DNA of 64,000 nt from Paenibacillus oryzae (lineage in GTDB: Bacteria > Bacillota > Bacilli > Paenibacillales > Paenibacillaceae). The translations under genes were made by a program, and so were the position numbers. The stretch is from positions 1-64,000 of the forward strand of contig NZ_LYPA01000031.1 of NCBI RefSeq assembly GCF_001675045.1. Reading direction: 5' to 3'. Within the stretch, counting starts at the first letter, position 1; each line of letters starts with the position of its first letter. This document shows positions 9,259 through 18,593 of this stretch, one piece after another. The notes under the pieces are model-generated. The model saw only the letters and a program-made list of their open reading frames with translations. It made no database searches and was not told where the DNA came from.

Positions 9259-9978
9259 ATGAGAATAAGCAAGCTTAGAAATTTGACTGGTATGCTGAAG
9301 CTGACGAGCCCGCATGCCCAATTGGCATGGGCCATGTTCAAGACAGGCATTTTGGGATACGGGGGCGGGCCCTCTGTTATTCCGATCATCCGTTATGAGG
9401 CGGTTGTATACTACAAATGGATCGACGATGATGAATTTGGCGAAATATTGGCGCTTGCCAATGCGCTTCCCGGACCTATCGCGACGAAAATGGCGGCTTA
9501 TCTGGGCTACCGGGTCAAAGGGGCAGCGGGAGCGGTTTTAGCTGTTATAGCTCATATTCTGCCCTCGACGCTGGCGATGGTAGGTCTTTTGTCCGCTGTA
9601 CAATCATTGAAGGATTCGCCTTATGTTCAGGGCATGATAGGCGCGGTAATCCCCGTTATAGCCGTTATGCTGGGCGTTATGGCGTACGAATTCGGGGAGA
9701 AGGCCGTGAAGGGGCTTGGCGTATATATGGGCGCAGCCTTGTTTGCCGTTGCTTTTGGCATGCTGCAGCTGCTGTCTATCCATCCCGCCATTGTTATTAT
9801 GGTCTTTCTGATTTATGGCGCTTTCCATATGCGAATGGCGGATACCTGGAAGAAGCGAAGGGAAGTCCGCAAGCAGCGTAAAAAAGATGAAAATGAGGCG
9901 TCGGGAAGCGCGCGGTCAAAGGGCTTGAATAGTCCGGCGGCCGGGGAGAAGGAGGGCGCAACCCATGGAATGGATTGA
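9259..9978 (+). CDS. CHR-family (chromate transporter) half protein, N-type
   Basis: The 239-residue membrane protein carries the CHR motifs GYGGGPSVIPI (about 33-43) and ALPGPIATKMAAYLGYR (about 73-90) and about five transmembrane segments. It has a charged cytoplasmic tail (KKRREVRKQRKKDE) of about 40 residues. Short-chain CHR proteins work as pairs equal to the two halves of ChrA, and the partner gene follows with a 14-base overlap. Chromate export is the named function of the family, but here the genes sit between an Lrp regulator and allantoin catabolism. A different anion or ureide substrate is therefore a fair hypothesis. Confidence 0.88.
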   Translation: MRISKLRNLTGMLKLTSPHAQLAWAMFKTGILGYGGGPSVIPIIRYEAVVYYKWIDDDEFGEILALANALPGPIATKMAAYLGYRVKGAAGAVLAVIAHILPSTLAMVGLLSAVQSLKDSPYVQGMIGAVIPVIAVMLGVMAYEFGEKAVKGLGVYMGAALFAVAFGMLQLLSIHPAIVIMVFLIYGAFHMRMADTWKKRREVRKQRKKDENEASGSARSKGLNSPAAGEKEGATHGMD

Positions 9979-10522
9979 GCTATACCGGCTTATAGTAGGA
10001 TTTTTTATAGCCAACGTCCTGGGGTATGGCGGCGGTCCGGCTTCGATTCCGCTGATGTACCGGGAAATGGTCACGAACTACCACTGGGTGGAGCCGGCTG
10101 AGTTTTCCAATGTACTGGCGCTTGGCAATGCGCTTCCGGGGCCTATAGCAACCAAGCTGGCGACCTACGCCGGTTACCAGGCGGCAGGCTGGGTAGGAGT
10201 GTTGGCGGCGCTTATCGCTACCATCGTTCCTTCAGCGGTTGCGCTAGTTATTATGCTGAAGGCGCTGCAGAAACGAAGGCAATCGCCGGTGGTTAAGGGG
10301 ATGACCTTGCTGGTTCAGCCCGTCATAGCCATCATGATGCTGGTGCTCACATGGCAGATGGGAGAAAGCTCGCTTGAGGCGATCGGCTGGATTCAAAGCC
10401 TGCTCATCGCGGCGGTTGCCTTCTGGGCAATGCAAATTCGCAAAATTCATCCCGCCCTCGTTATTGTAGCCGCCTTTGCTTATGGAGGGCTGGTCATTCC
10501 TCATCTGGGAGCCCTGACTTAG
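9965..10522 (+). CDS. CHR-family (chromate transporter) half protein, C-type
   Basis: The 185-residue protein repeats the CHR signatures GYGGGPASIPLM (about 20-31) and NALPGPIATKLATYAGYQ (about 56-73) with about five transmembrane helices. Its start (GGAGAAGGAGGGCGC before ATG 9965) lies inside the 3' end of the first half, which points to coupled, equimolar synthesis. The two halves should insert in opposite orientation and form the transporter together. A terminator follows the gene. Confidence 0.88.
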   Translation: MEWIELYRLIVGFFIANVLGYGGGPASIPLMYREMVTNYHWVEPAEFSNVLALGNALPGPIATKLATYAGYQAAGWVGVLAALIATIVPSAVALVIMLKALQKRRQSPVVKGMTLLVQPVIAIMMLVLTWQMGESSLEAIGWIQSLLIAAVAFWAMQIRKIHPALVIVAAFAYGGLVIPHLGALT

Positions 10523-10534
10523 TTGTTAAACCAA

Positions 10535-10590
10535 AACGCCGTTTTCCTGCGCCGGAAGAAGCTCCGGGCAAGAATAACGGCTTTTTTTGT
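10535..10590 (+). terminator. Intrinsic terminator after the CHR pair
   Basis: GCCGTT near 10538 pairs with AACGGC near 10578, with further GC pairing inside, and is followed by TTTTTTT. It would partly separate the CHR genes from the allantoin genes. Confidence 0.6.
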
Positions 10591-10693
10591 TGTGCAAGCC
10601 GCTCAAAGGAGGGGCGGAAATTGAGTTGTCCTGCACAATGACAAGGAAATCTCCAAACCTTAAGATGAAGCATATGGGAGCCGGAGAGGTGGG

Positions 10694-12088
10694 ATGTCCA
10701 TGACAACGGAATCATTCGATATGGTTATTCGGGGCGGCAGCGTGGTATTGAAGGACCGTACAGCCGTTATGGATATCGGCATTACCGGCGGCGTCATTAC
10801 GGGATTGGGACAATTAAAGGGCCAGCCTGCCCTGGACTATGTGGACGCAGAAGGATTGACGGTAATGCCGGGCATGATTGACGCGCATGTCCATCTTAAC
10901 GAGCCAGGCTTCGGTCATTGGGAAGGCTTCGAGACGGGTTCTGCAGCGCTTGCCGCCGGAGGCGTAACCACATATCTGGATATGCCGCTTAACGGAGTCC
11001 CGCCAACCGTTACGATAGAGGCGCTTCAACTGAAGCTGGCGGCGGCGGAAGGGCGCTCAAGCGTGGATTATGGCTTGTGGGGCGGCCTGGTGCCTGGCCG
11101 GCTGGAGTCTATCGTTCCGCTGCATGAAGCAGGCGTTATCGGCTATAAGGCCTTTATGTCGGCTGCTGGGAGCCCGGGTGAGGATGCCTTTTGCGAGGCG
11201 GATGATTATACGCTGCTTGAAGGCATGAAAAGAATCGCCGCTACGGGAAAGGTGTTAGCCTTGCATGCGGAAAGCGAACCGATTGTAAGCATGCTGGCTC
11301 AGGAGATGAAACGAAGCGGGCGCACATCGGGGGCTGATTATGCAGCGTCGCGTCCGATTCAGGCCGAGCTTGAGGCTGTTCATCGGGCTTTGATTTATGC
11401 CGGGCTGACGGGGTGCCGGGTCCATTTTGTCCATATCAGCAGCGCCGAGGGCATCGGACTAATACGGGAGGCCTCTCTTCGCGGGCTGGATGTTACAGCC
11501 GAAACCTGTCCCCACTATTTGAAGCTGACAACGGATGATCTGGCCGCAAAAGGAGCGGTTGCCAAATGCGCGCCGCCGCTGCGAAGCGGCGAGGAACGGG
11601 AAAAGCTGTGGGAGACGGTGAAAAAAGGCTGGGTGAACCTCATCGCATCCGATCATTCGCCATGCCCTTCCGCCATGAAAGAAAGGGATAGCTTTTTTGA
11701 GGCTTGGGGCGGCATTGCAGGCGCGCAGAGCTCTCTTGAGCTGATAGTGGGAGAGGGGCATCTCAAACGGGGGCTGCCGCTGCACGCCATTAGCGGAATG
11801 GTGTCTCTGGCTCCGGCCGCCCGCTTTGGTTTAAGTCAAAAAGGAGCAATTGCTCCCGGCTTTGACGCTGACCTTGCCATTATCGATTTGGCAGATAGCT
11901 ATGTGCTGGGGAAGGAGCACCTGCTTCACAGGCATAAGCATAGCCCGTATGTCGGCGAAGAGCTGAAATGCCGGGTTGCCGCTGTATACGTGCGGGGAAA
12001 GCGGGTATACGACAAAGCTGGCGGAGTTGCTGCGGAGCGAAGCGGGAGATGGGTTAAGCCTGGCGGCGTGGAAGAGCGAGGGGGCTGA
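10694..12088 (+). CDS. allB: Allantoinase
   Basis: The 464-residue cyclic amidohydrolase opens allantoin to allantoate. The metal motif is DAHVHLNEPG (about 56-65), the bridging carbamyl-lysine region is GYKAFMSAAG (about 148-157), further ligands lie in LHAES and HFVHISSAEG, and the catalytic Asp is in SDHSPCPS (about 320). GHWEGFETGSAALAAGG is the typical allantoinase block that distinguishes it from dihydroorotase or hydantoinase. GGAGAGGTGGG precedes the start; ATG 10700 is an alternative. Its stop overlaps the ATG of the next gene (TGATG), so allantoin and allantoate breakdown are coupled. Confidence 0.93.
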   Translation: MSMTTESFDMVIRGGSVVLKDRTAVMDIGITGGVITGLGQLKGQPALDYVDAEGLTVMPGMIDAHVHLNEPGFGHWEGFETGSAALAAGGVTTYLDMPLNGVPPTVTIEALQLKLAAAEGRSSVDYGLWGGLVPGRLESIVPLHEAGVIGYKAFMSAAGSPGEDAFCEADDYTLLEGMKRIAATGKVLALHAESEPIVSMLAQEMKRSGRTSGADYAASRPIQAELEAVHRALIYAGLTGCRVHFVHISSAEGIGLIREASLRGLDVTAETCPHYLKLTTDDLAAKGAVAKCAPPLRSGEEREKLWETVKKGWVNLIASDHSPCPSAMKERDSFFEAWGGIAGAQSSLELIVGEGHLKRGLPLHAISGMVSLAPAARFGLSQKGAIAPGFDADLAIIDLADSYVLGKEHLLHRHKHSPYVGEELKCRVAAVYVRGKRVYDKAGGVAAERSGRWVKPGGVEERGG

Positions 12089-13371
12089 TGGGCATGAGGC
12101 TTGGCGCTTTAAAGGAAGCGGAAATGCAGCGTTTGCTTGTGCAGTTTGAGCAGCGGCTGGAGGAGATTCTGGAGCGGCTTGCATCTTGCTCCGCAGACGG
12201 GGAAGGTGTGACCCGTCTGTTGTACACCCCGGAGTGGCTTTCCGGCCAGCAAACGGTAAAAGAGATCATGGAGCAAGCCGGATTGGAGGCAAGCTTCGAC
12301 GAAGTAGGAAATTTGTTCGGCAAGCTGAAGGGAGCGACGGAAAGAGGCTCCATTATGACAGGCTCCCATATTGATACCGTAGTTAACGGAGGCAAATACG
12401 ATGGGGCGTACGGCATTGCGGCAGGTATTGTTGCCTTGGGTTATTTGAAGGATCAATACGGCATGCCGCTCAGGGCGCTGGAGGTTGTTTCGCTGTGCGA
12501 GGAGGAAGGAAGCCGCTTCCCGATGGCTTATTGGGGGTCCGGCGCCATTACGGGAGAACGCTCCTTCAGTCAGACGGCTGAACTAACAGATAAAGAGGGC
12601 ATTTTCTTTGCAAAGGCCATGGCAGACTGCGGATTTGGGGAAGGCAGCGGGTTAACTGCAAAGCGACGGGATATTGATGCTTTTATCGAGCTTCATATCG
12701 AGCAGGGGATTGTGCTGGAGAGTGAACGGAAGCAGGTTGGCATCGTAAATGCCATTGTTGGGCAGCGCCGTTTTCAAGTGGAAGTGGCGGGCGAGGCCAG
12801 CCATGCCGGAACAACGCCGATGAACAGGAGAAAGGATGCGCTAGAGGGGGCGGCGGCTATCATCAGCAGGCTGAGGCATGAGGCAATGGTCTTCGGCCCC
12901 CCTCTAGTGGCGACAGCCGGCACCATACGGATATCTCCCAATGCTCCTAACGTAGTCCCGGGTTATGCGGCCTTCACTGTGGATATCCGCCATGCCGACC
13001 GGACGGCCCTGGAGAGCTTTTGCGCCGGATTTCATGAGGCTGCGAGCAGCCTTGCGGGAGAGAGGGGGCTGGGCTATCGCTGCCGGGAATGGTTTCGCGA
13101 GGACCCCGTGCCGATGGACAAGGAGCTTGGCGCGAAGCTGAGGAGCATTTGCGAGGACTTGAATATTGAGGTAAAGGAAATGAGCAGCGGTGCGGGCCAT
13201 GATGCACAAATGCTGGCGAGGCTTTGTCCTTCCGCCATGCTTTTTGTTCCAAGCCGGGGCGGCGTCTCCCACGCTCCGCAGGAATACACCTCCCCCCGCG
13301 AGCTGGCTATAGGAGTATTGGCTTTAACTGCATTGCTGTACCAATTAGGCTACGAGGAGGAACGGCGATGA
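12088..13371 (+). CDS. allC: Allantoate amidohydrolase (M20 family)
   Basis: The 427-residue metallo-hydrolase turns allantoate into ureidoglycine, CO2 and ammonia. Metal ligands are visible in GSHIDTVVNGGKYDGAYG (about 91-108), EEEGSRFP (about 133) and HIEQG (about 200). The dimerisation domain carries SHAGTTPMNRRKDAL, and the C-terminal ligand His lies in GGVSHAPQEY. It overlaps allantoinase by one base (TGATG) and the aminotransferase by four (ATGA). Ureidoglycolate or carbamoyl-amino-acid hydrolases are relatives, but the neighbours fix the assignment. Confidence 0.93.
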   Translation: MGMRLGALKEAEMQRLLVQFEQRLEEILERLASCSADGEGVTRLLYTPEWLSGQQTVKEIMEQAGLEASFDEVGNLFGKLKGATERGSIMTGSHIDTVVNGGKYDGAYGIAAGIVALGYLKDQYGMPLRALEVVSLCEEEGSRFPMAYWGSGAITGERSFSQTAELTDKEGIFFAKAMADCGFGEGSGLTAKRRDIDAFIELHIEQGIVLESERKQVGIVNAIVGQRRFQVEVAGEASHAGTTPMNRRKDALEGAAAIISRLRHEAMVFGPPLVATAGTIRISPNAPNVVPGYAAFTVDIRHADRTALESFCAGFHEAASSLAGERGLGYRCREWFREDPVPMDKELGAKLRSICEDLNIEVKEMSSGAGHDAQMLARLCPSAMLFVPSRGGVSHAPQEYTSPRELAIGVLALTALLYQLGYEEERR

Positions 13372-14603
13372 AAGCATACCGCGATTTGGCTCCATCGCCG
13401 CGTATCATTATGACGCCGGGACCTGTGGAGGTTGATCCAAGGGTTCTGCGCGCCATGTCTTACCCCGTTCTGGGTCAATTCGACCCGGAATTCACCGGGC
13501 TTATGAATGAAACGATGGAGATGCTGCGCGGGGTTTTTCAAACCGCCAATAAGTGGGCGTACCCCGTTGACGGCACATCCCGCTCCGGCATCGAAGCAGT
13601 GCTGGTCAGCCTTATTGAGCCCGGCGATAGTGTGCTGGTGCCGATTTATGGACGCTTCGGGTATTTGCTTGCGGAAATTGCCCGGCGCTGCGGCGCCCAA
13701 GTAATCGTTATGGAGCGGGAATGGGGAGGCGTATTTCCACAGGAGGAAATTATTGAAGGAATAATGCGCCATCGGCCCAAGCTGGTTGCTTTAGTGCACG
13801 GGGAGACGTCGACAGGCAGGCTGCAGCCGCTTGAGGGCATCGGACGGGCATGCCGGGAGCAAGATGTTTTGCTGGTGGTTGATGCCGTGGCGACGATAGG
13901 CGGAGTGGAGGTTGCAGTGGACGCGTGGGAGGTGGATGCCGTGATCGGCGGCACACAAAAATGCTTGTCGATCCCTGCGGGCCTTGCGCCTGTTACGTAT
14001 AACAGCCGAGTGGAGACCATTCTTCTGAAGCGCAAGCGGATTGAGCGCGGGCTGCTTATGGAGGATGCGGAGGATATAAAAGGCTTCGTGGCGATTAGAA
14101 GCAATTATCTCGATCTTAGCCAGCTCCAGGATTATTGGGGTCCGGCGAGGCTTAATCACCATACCGAAGCAACCACGATGCTGTACGCCCTTCGGGAAGG
14201 ACTGCGGCTGACGCTGGAGGAGGGGCTGGTGAATCGTTTTGCCCGGCATGCCCTGCATGAATCGGCTCTTGTAGCGGGTCTTCTCGGGATGGGGCTGGAG
14301 CTATTCGGCGACCCTTCCTGTAAAATGCCGATGGTTACTTGCGTCAGGATTCCGCCCGGAGTGGACGGCGAATCGGTCCGGACGATGCTGCTGGAGCATT
14401 TTGGCCTGGAAATCGCCAGCTCCTTCGGTCCGCTTAAAGGCCGGATCTGGAGAATCGGTACGATGGGCTATAGCTGCAGCAAGCGCAATGTGCTGCTTGC
14501 GCTGGGGGCGCTGGAGGCGGCGCTGCTTCGTCATGGCGTATCTCTTCCCCCGGGAGAGGCGCTGCAGGCCGCGATGGATGTTTATGCCATAGGAAGCGGC
14601 TAG
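13368..14603 (+). CDS. pucG: (S)-ureidoglycine-glyoxylate aminotransferase, PucG-type
   Basis: The 411-residue class-V aminotransferase has PLP-binding lysine in GGTQKCLSIPAG (about 196) and substrate motifs MTPGPVEVDPRVL and GTSRSGIEA. It moves the amino group of ureidoglycine to glyoxylate to give glycine and oxalurate, the step after AllC. Serine-glyoxylate and alanine-glyoxylate transaminases are close relatives; the overlap with allC supports PucG. ATG 13368 is preferred to an upstream in-frame start because GAGGAGGAACGG precedes it. A strong terminator follows at 14690. Confidence 0.88.
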   Translation: MKAYRDLAPSPRIIMTPGPVEVDPRVLRAMSYPVLGQFDPEFTGLMNETMEMLRGVFQTANKWAYPVDGTSRSGIEAVLVSLIEPGDSVLVPIYGRFGYLLAEIARRCGAQVIVMEREWGGVFPQEEIIEGIMRHRPKLVALVHGETSTGRLQPLEGIGRACREQDVLLVVDAVATIGGVEVAVDAWEVDAVIGGTQKCLSIPAGLAPVTYNSRVETILLKRKRIERGLLMEDAEDIKGFVAIRSNYLDLSQLQDYWGPARLNHHTEATTMLYALREGLRLTLEEGLVNRFARHALHESALVAGLLGMGLELFGDPSCKMPMVTCVRIPPGVDGESVRTMLLEHFGLEIASSFGPLKGRIWRIGTMGYSCSKRNVLLALGALEAALLRHGVSLPPGEALQAAMDVYAIGSG

Positions 14604-14689
14604 AGCCTGCTCGCTTCATCCGAATCCTTCAAGCTGTCCTCGCACTGCAATCCGGCCGTCTTTGCTGAATGGAATTTGTTTAACGCATT

Positions 14690-14731
14690 ACTCCTGTTTT
14701 CGTCTGATAGGCGAAAATAGGAGTTTTTTTG
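14690..14731 (+). terminator. Terminator ending the allantoin operon
   Basis: ACTCCTGTTTTCG and CGAAAATAGGAGT form the stem (one offset base), followed by TTTTTTTG. It cleanly ends the unit begun at 8690. Confidence 0.85.
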
Positions 14732-14856
14732 TTTATGCCATATAGGAGCAAGGACAACTCCCCATCCGCGAATCTCCACTTTTATACATATCGGGCCCTC
14801 TTTTTACAACATATACATAATAGGACTACTGCACTACGGAAATGGAGGTTGGCTTG

Positions 14857-16644
14857 TTGGAGCCGTATATAATCAAACCATGGGACGACATGCTGGAGGA
14901 AGAAAATTCGGGCCTGAATCTGGAGCAATATGTACCGCCTGAATTGGAAAAGCTTGCCCAAGAGGTATGCAGAGCCTATGACATCAGCGTATCATCAATG
15001 ATTCTGATTACGTCAAAGCCGGATAAAGGCGGCGCAATCTGGCGTATCGATACCAATCGGGGGCCGCGAAGCCTGAAGGTGCTTCACCGGACGCCTCAAC
15101 GCAGCTTGTTCAGCGTCTGCGCCCAACAATATGTTTTGAGGAACGGAGGCAGGGTTCCCGGCATTATATTAACTAAGGACGGATCGAATTCGGTTGTGGC
15201 CGGAGGCAAGCTGTGGATTGTGACGGACTGGATCGAGGAGCTGACTCCGGTCGCGAAGATCGATCTGGAGGGCGCCATGACGCTTTGTCACGGGCTGGGG
15301 GAGTTTCACCATTGGTCCAAGGGATATGTGCCTCCGTCGGAGGCAGGCCATTCATCCCGTATTTTTAAATGGGAAAGCCAATATGAGAAGATTTTGACCA
15401 AGATCGGATGGTTCCGCCATATCGCCCAGCTGTACCGGGAGACGGCGGCAAGCGAAAAGCTGCTGGGCGTGCTGGACATGTTCGAGGGTCAGGCCAAGGA
15501 AATGCTGGTCCGGTTCAGGGCCTCGGCTTACAGAAGAATGGTGGCCAAGGGAGAGGCGCATTGGGGGCTTGCCCACCAGGATTACGGCTGGTCGAACGGG
15601 CAGATGGGACCAGGCGGCATCTGGGTTATCGATCTGGATGGCGTCGCCTACGATCTTGCCATTCGTGATTTGCGCAAAATTATTACAAGTACCATGGACG
15701 ATATGGGCAGCTGGGACCTGAACTGGATTAGAGGCGTTATTGAGGCTTATCATCGCGCCAATCCTCTGGATCAGGAGACGTTCGAGCTGCTGTGGATTGA
15801 TATGGCATTTCCTAATGAGTTCTACAAACATGTCAAGGAAGTAGTATTTCGTCCGGTGGAGTTTATGGATACTGAGCTTGGAGCCATTCTCGACCGCGTA
15901 TTGGCGACGGAAGCCAACAAATGGGAAGTGCTGAAGGAGCTTGAAAAGGACAAAAGCAAATATGCTGCCGGAGACTACAGCGCCGAAGAGGAGAATATCC
16001 GCGCGCCTTACGCATACCGCAATTATGCCAAAGGAGGCCGGAGGGTGCTTCCGCAGGAGGAGCCAGTCACGGAGAAGCGGGAAGGACGCAATGTCATTCG
16101 GCTGGTTGTCAATCCCGATGGGAAGGCCGTGCTTCTGCCGGGCACCGGCGAAGGAGCCGGCTCGAAAAACGGCAAGCGCAAGCCGCGCAAAGAGGAGCGC
16201 GCAAGCCAAAAACGCGGAAGCCGCGGCCTAAACAGAAAGCCGCTTAAAGCGGAGGAGAGAACGGACGAGGCGAGACGCAAGGGTCAGGATAGCAAAGGCC
16301 GCAAGGAGAAAGCAAGACGGGAAGCGGACAAAAAGGCAAGGGACGGCAAGCGGAAGCAAGACGGCAAGTCCGGGTCCGGTAAATCCGGTAAGTCCAGCAA
16401 GTCCATCAAATCCGGTAAACGCTTGAAGGAAACGCCGTCTGCAGCGAGCCCCGCTGCAATGTCTCCGGGTAAACGCAAAGTCAAACGTTCACCCGAAAGC
16501 GGGAAGAAGACCGGCGTCTCTCGCAAAGGCCCTCTTTTGAAGCAAAAAAAGGGGCTTTATATAAAGGCGTATATCCGGTCGGCATTTTCAGCGGAACCAA
16601 CACAAACCGATAGCCAATTGCAGGCGGAGGAGGGCGTGTTTTGA
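14857..16644 (+). CDS. cotS: CotS-family spore coat protein with long basic tail
   Basis: Residues about 30-385 show the CotS/YutH kinase-like fold. The nucleotide-loop region is GAIWRIDTNRGPRSLKVLH, the catalytic-loop analogue is HWGLAHQDYGWSNGQ, and the metal-loop analogue is VIDLDGVAYDLAIRDL. In Bacillus subtilis CotS is deposited in the inner coat together with CotSA. Residues about 395-600 are an extra Lys/Arg/Ser/Gly-rich, probably disordered tail with repeats like SGKSGKSSKSIKSGK, much longer than in B. subtilis CotS. TTG 14857 (or 14854) is preferred because GGAGG lies at the right distance; ATG 14842 overlaps that site. It overlaps the glycosyltransferase gene by TTGA. Confidence 0.8.
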   Translation: MEPYIIKPWDDMLEEENSGLNLEQYVPPELEKLAQEVCRAYDISVSSMILITSKPDKGGAIWRIDTNRGPRSLKVLHRTPQRSLFSVCAQQYVLRNGGRVPGIILTKDGSNSVVAGGKLWIVTDWIEELTPVAKIDLEGAMTLCHGLGEFHHWSKGYVPPSEAGHSSRIFKWESQYEKILTKIGWFRHIAQLYRETAASEKLLGVLDMFEGQAKEMLVRFRASAYRRMVAKGEAHWGLAHQDYGWSNGQMGPGGIWVIDLDGVAYDLAIRDLRKIITSTMDDMGSWDLNWIRGVIEAYHRANPLDQETFELLWIDMAFPNEFYKHVKEVVFRPVEFMDTELGAILDRVLATEANKWEVLKELEKDKSKYAAGDYSAEEENIRAPYAYRNYAKGGRRVLPQEEPVTEKREGRNVIRLVVNPDGKAVLLPGTGEGAGSKNGKRKPRKEERASQKRGSRGLNRKPLKAEERTDEARRKGQDSKGRKEKARREADKKARDGKRKQDGKSGSGKSGKSSKSIKSGKRLKETPSAASPAAMSPGKRKVKRSPESGKKTGVSRKGPLLKQKKGLYIKAYIRSAFSAEPTQTDSQLQAEEGVF

Positions 16645-17855
16645 GGATTTTGATGATATGCACGGAAAAGCTCCCGGTTCCCAATATACGAGGCGGAGCC
16701 ATCCAGACTTATATTGGCGGGGTTGCCGAGCTGCTAAGCCGGCAGCATAGCATTACCGTCATCGGGCGGAGCGATCCCGAGCTGCCTCAGGAGGAAACGA
16801 GGGGCGGCGTACGCTATTTGAGGTTTCCTTCCGACGGCCTTCTGGACGTTTACATGGATCATGTCATTCCTTACCTGGCTCAAAACGAGGAGACGTACGA
16901 TGTCATTCATATTTTCAACAGACCCCGCCTTGTGCTGCCTGTTGCGTCCGTACGGCCGAGTACCCGTATCGTGCTGAGCATGCATAACGACATGTTCAAC
17001 TCCATGAAACTAAGCAGGGAGGAAGGGGAGGCGGTCGTCGAGCGGGTGGACACCATAATTACGATCAGCAATTATATCGGAGCCGTCATTTGCCGGGATT
17101 ATCCCCAAGCGGAACCCAAAATAAGAACGATCTATTCGGGTGTCGATTTGGGCAAGTTTGCGCCCTGGAAGCAATCTGCATCCGCTCAGAGGGACCGGGA
17201 AGCGATTCGCTCCAAGCATCAGCTTGGGAACAAAAAAGTCATCCTGTTTGTAGGACGGCTGTCTCGCAACAAGGGGCCACATGTACTGATTCGGGCCATG
17301 TCCAGCCTTCGCCATTCCGATGCAGTGCTGGTTATCGTAGGCGCGGCTTGGTACAGCGACAACCGGATCAGCGATTATATCGCTTACTTGAAGGCACTTG
17401 CCGAAAAATCGCCCATACCCGTCCTGACAACGGGATATGTGCAAGCAAACGAAGTGCATCAGTGGTTTTGCGCTGCCGATGTGTTTGTGTGCACCTCCAT
17501 CTGGGAGGAGCCGCTTGCGCGCGTGCATTATGAGGCAATGGCGGCGGGCCTGCCGCTGGTAACGACGGCGCGAGGGGGCAACCCTGAAATTATCCGCAAT
17601 AATAATGGCGTCATTATTAGCAATCCCGAGGACCCGGAAGAATATGCGGGCGCTCTGAACCGATTGCTCGGCGATGCGGGCAATGCCCGCCAGATGGGGC
17701 TACACGGACGCAAGCTCGTAGAGGACCACTTTACCTGGAGCCATGTTGCAGGAAATGTTCAGGAGGTATGGAGCGAAGCCTCCAACAGGCCGATTGAGGC
17801 AGTCTCCGACTCAACTGGCGGCGGTGAAGGGACGGAGGGCGGCGTTGAAGGATAA
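16641..17855 (+). CDS. cotSA: GT4-family glycosyltransferase, CotSA-like spore coat protein
   Basis: The 404-residue protein has the N-terminal GGAIQTYIGGVAELL loop, the linker LFVGRLSRNKGPHVLIRAM (about 200-218) and the C-terminal donor motif EEPLARVHYEAMAAGLP (about 290-306), with the EX7E glutamates. These are GT4 retaining glycosyltransferase features. The TTG start overlaps the cotS stop, as in the cotS-cotSA pair of spore formers. The C-terminal 25 residues are Gly/Glu-rich. The likely role is in coat assembly or glycosylation during sporulation. Confidence 0.85.
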   Translation: MRILMICTEKLPVPNIRGGAIQTYIGGVAELLSRQHSITVIGRSDPELPQEETRGGVRYLRFPSDGLLDVYMDHVIPYLAQNEETYDVIHIFNRPRLVLPVASVRPSTRIVLSMHNDMFNSMKLSREEGEAVVERVDTIITISNYIGAVICRDYPQAEPKIRTIYSGVDLGKFAPWKQSASAQRDREAIRSKHQLGNKKVILFVGRLSRNKGPHVLIRAMSSLRHSDAVLVIVGAAWYSDNRISDYIAYLKALAEKSPIPVLTTGYVQANEVHQWFCAADVFVCTSIWEEPLARVHYEAMAAGLPLVTTARGGNPEIIRNNNGVIISNPEDPEEYAGALNRLLGDAGNARQMGLHGRKLVEDHFTWSHVAGNVQEVWSEASNRPIEAVSDSTGGGEGTEGGVEG

Positions 17856-17930
17856 GCCGGCGGCCTCAGGCGAAGCGGAGGACAGCGGCGCAAGCTGACG
17901 AGCAATAGAGGCTTTCATAATTAATGAATC

Positions 17931-17982
17931 AAAAGCAAACCAGCGAGGTGGAACATCCATGCCCGCTGGTTTGCTTTTTTTC
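17931..17982 (+). terminator. Terminator after cotSA
   Basis: AAAAGCAAACCAGCG (17931-17945) pairs perfectly with CGCTGGTTTGCTTTT (17964-17978) and runs into more T residues. Confidence 0.88.
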
Positions 17983-18024
17983 AATTCTCGTGGCTGAAGT
18001 GCGCTTTTTGGCAATACAGCAAAG

Positions 18025-18057
18025 CAACGCCATGCCTTTGATCGAGGCATGACGTTG
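18025..18057 (-). terminator. Inverted repeat downstream of the acidic-protein gene
   Basis: CAACG-C-CATGCCT and AGGCATG-A-CGTTG form a 13-position stem with one mismatch and a 7-base loop. On the minus strand there is only a weak U run, so termination of the 18142-18378 transcript is possible, not sure. Confidence 0.4.
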
Positions 18058-18141
18058 ATTTATAGTCGCTGATGCAGGATGACCGCTTTGTCTCAGGAGC
18101 AGGCAATGACAATGGAAAGAGAATTCCGTTAAAAAAAAGCT

Positions 18142-18378
18142 TTAGTCTTCATCCTCGTCATCATCATCATCGTCGTCCTCGTCTTCTTCCTCTTCATCGA
18201 CAACAAACTGCACTTCGGCTACTTCCTCCCAATCAATGGAACGAAGAAAGTCCTTCAGCTTGGATTTGCCCCCCGCCTCCATGGAATACTCCTTAGTGCT
18301 GCCGTCCTCAAATTCAATGATCAATTCCGATACATCCTTCGTTTTCAACACGCTTTTAACCTGCTTTAACAATGACAA
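18142..18378 (-). CDS. Small protein with poly-Asp/Glu tail, function unknown
   Basis: The 78 residues form an alpha-beta head (LKQVKSVLKTKDVSELIIEF, then a YSMEAGGKSKLKDFLRSIDW block) followed by a tail made almost only of Asp and Glu (residues about 61-78). A start with GGAGGGACGACC upstream supports translation. I recognise no enzyme motif. The acidic tail could bind metal ions or basic proteins. It is divergent from the MerR gene. Confidence 0.7.
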   Translation of the reverse strand: MSLLKQVKSVLKTKDVSELIIEFEDGSTKEYSMEAGGKSKLKDFLRSIDWEEVAEVQFVVDEEEEDEDDDDDDDEDED

Positions 18379-18593
18379 TGGTCGTCCCTCCAGTATTGTG
18401 TGTTTTTTCTTTCCTTGCTTTAGAGCTACTATATTGTATAGGGAGATTTACGGATTGGCGTGGGTGGATGAAGGTGGTTAAACGCAGCTTTTCTGAAGGA
18501 TCGGAGACAGGAGCCGGGAAAAAGAGCAGGGAAGCTATTGACTCTCACGCAGCGTTATATTTTAAAGTAAAAACCAAGGGAGGCGGTTATGCG

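Noticed and set aside
18372..18593. Upstream in-frame extension of the MerR-TipAS gene
   Set aside because: The MerR fold begins exactly at ATG 18594 behind AAGGGAGGCGG; the extension has no ribosome site and would overlap the divergent promoter region.
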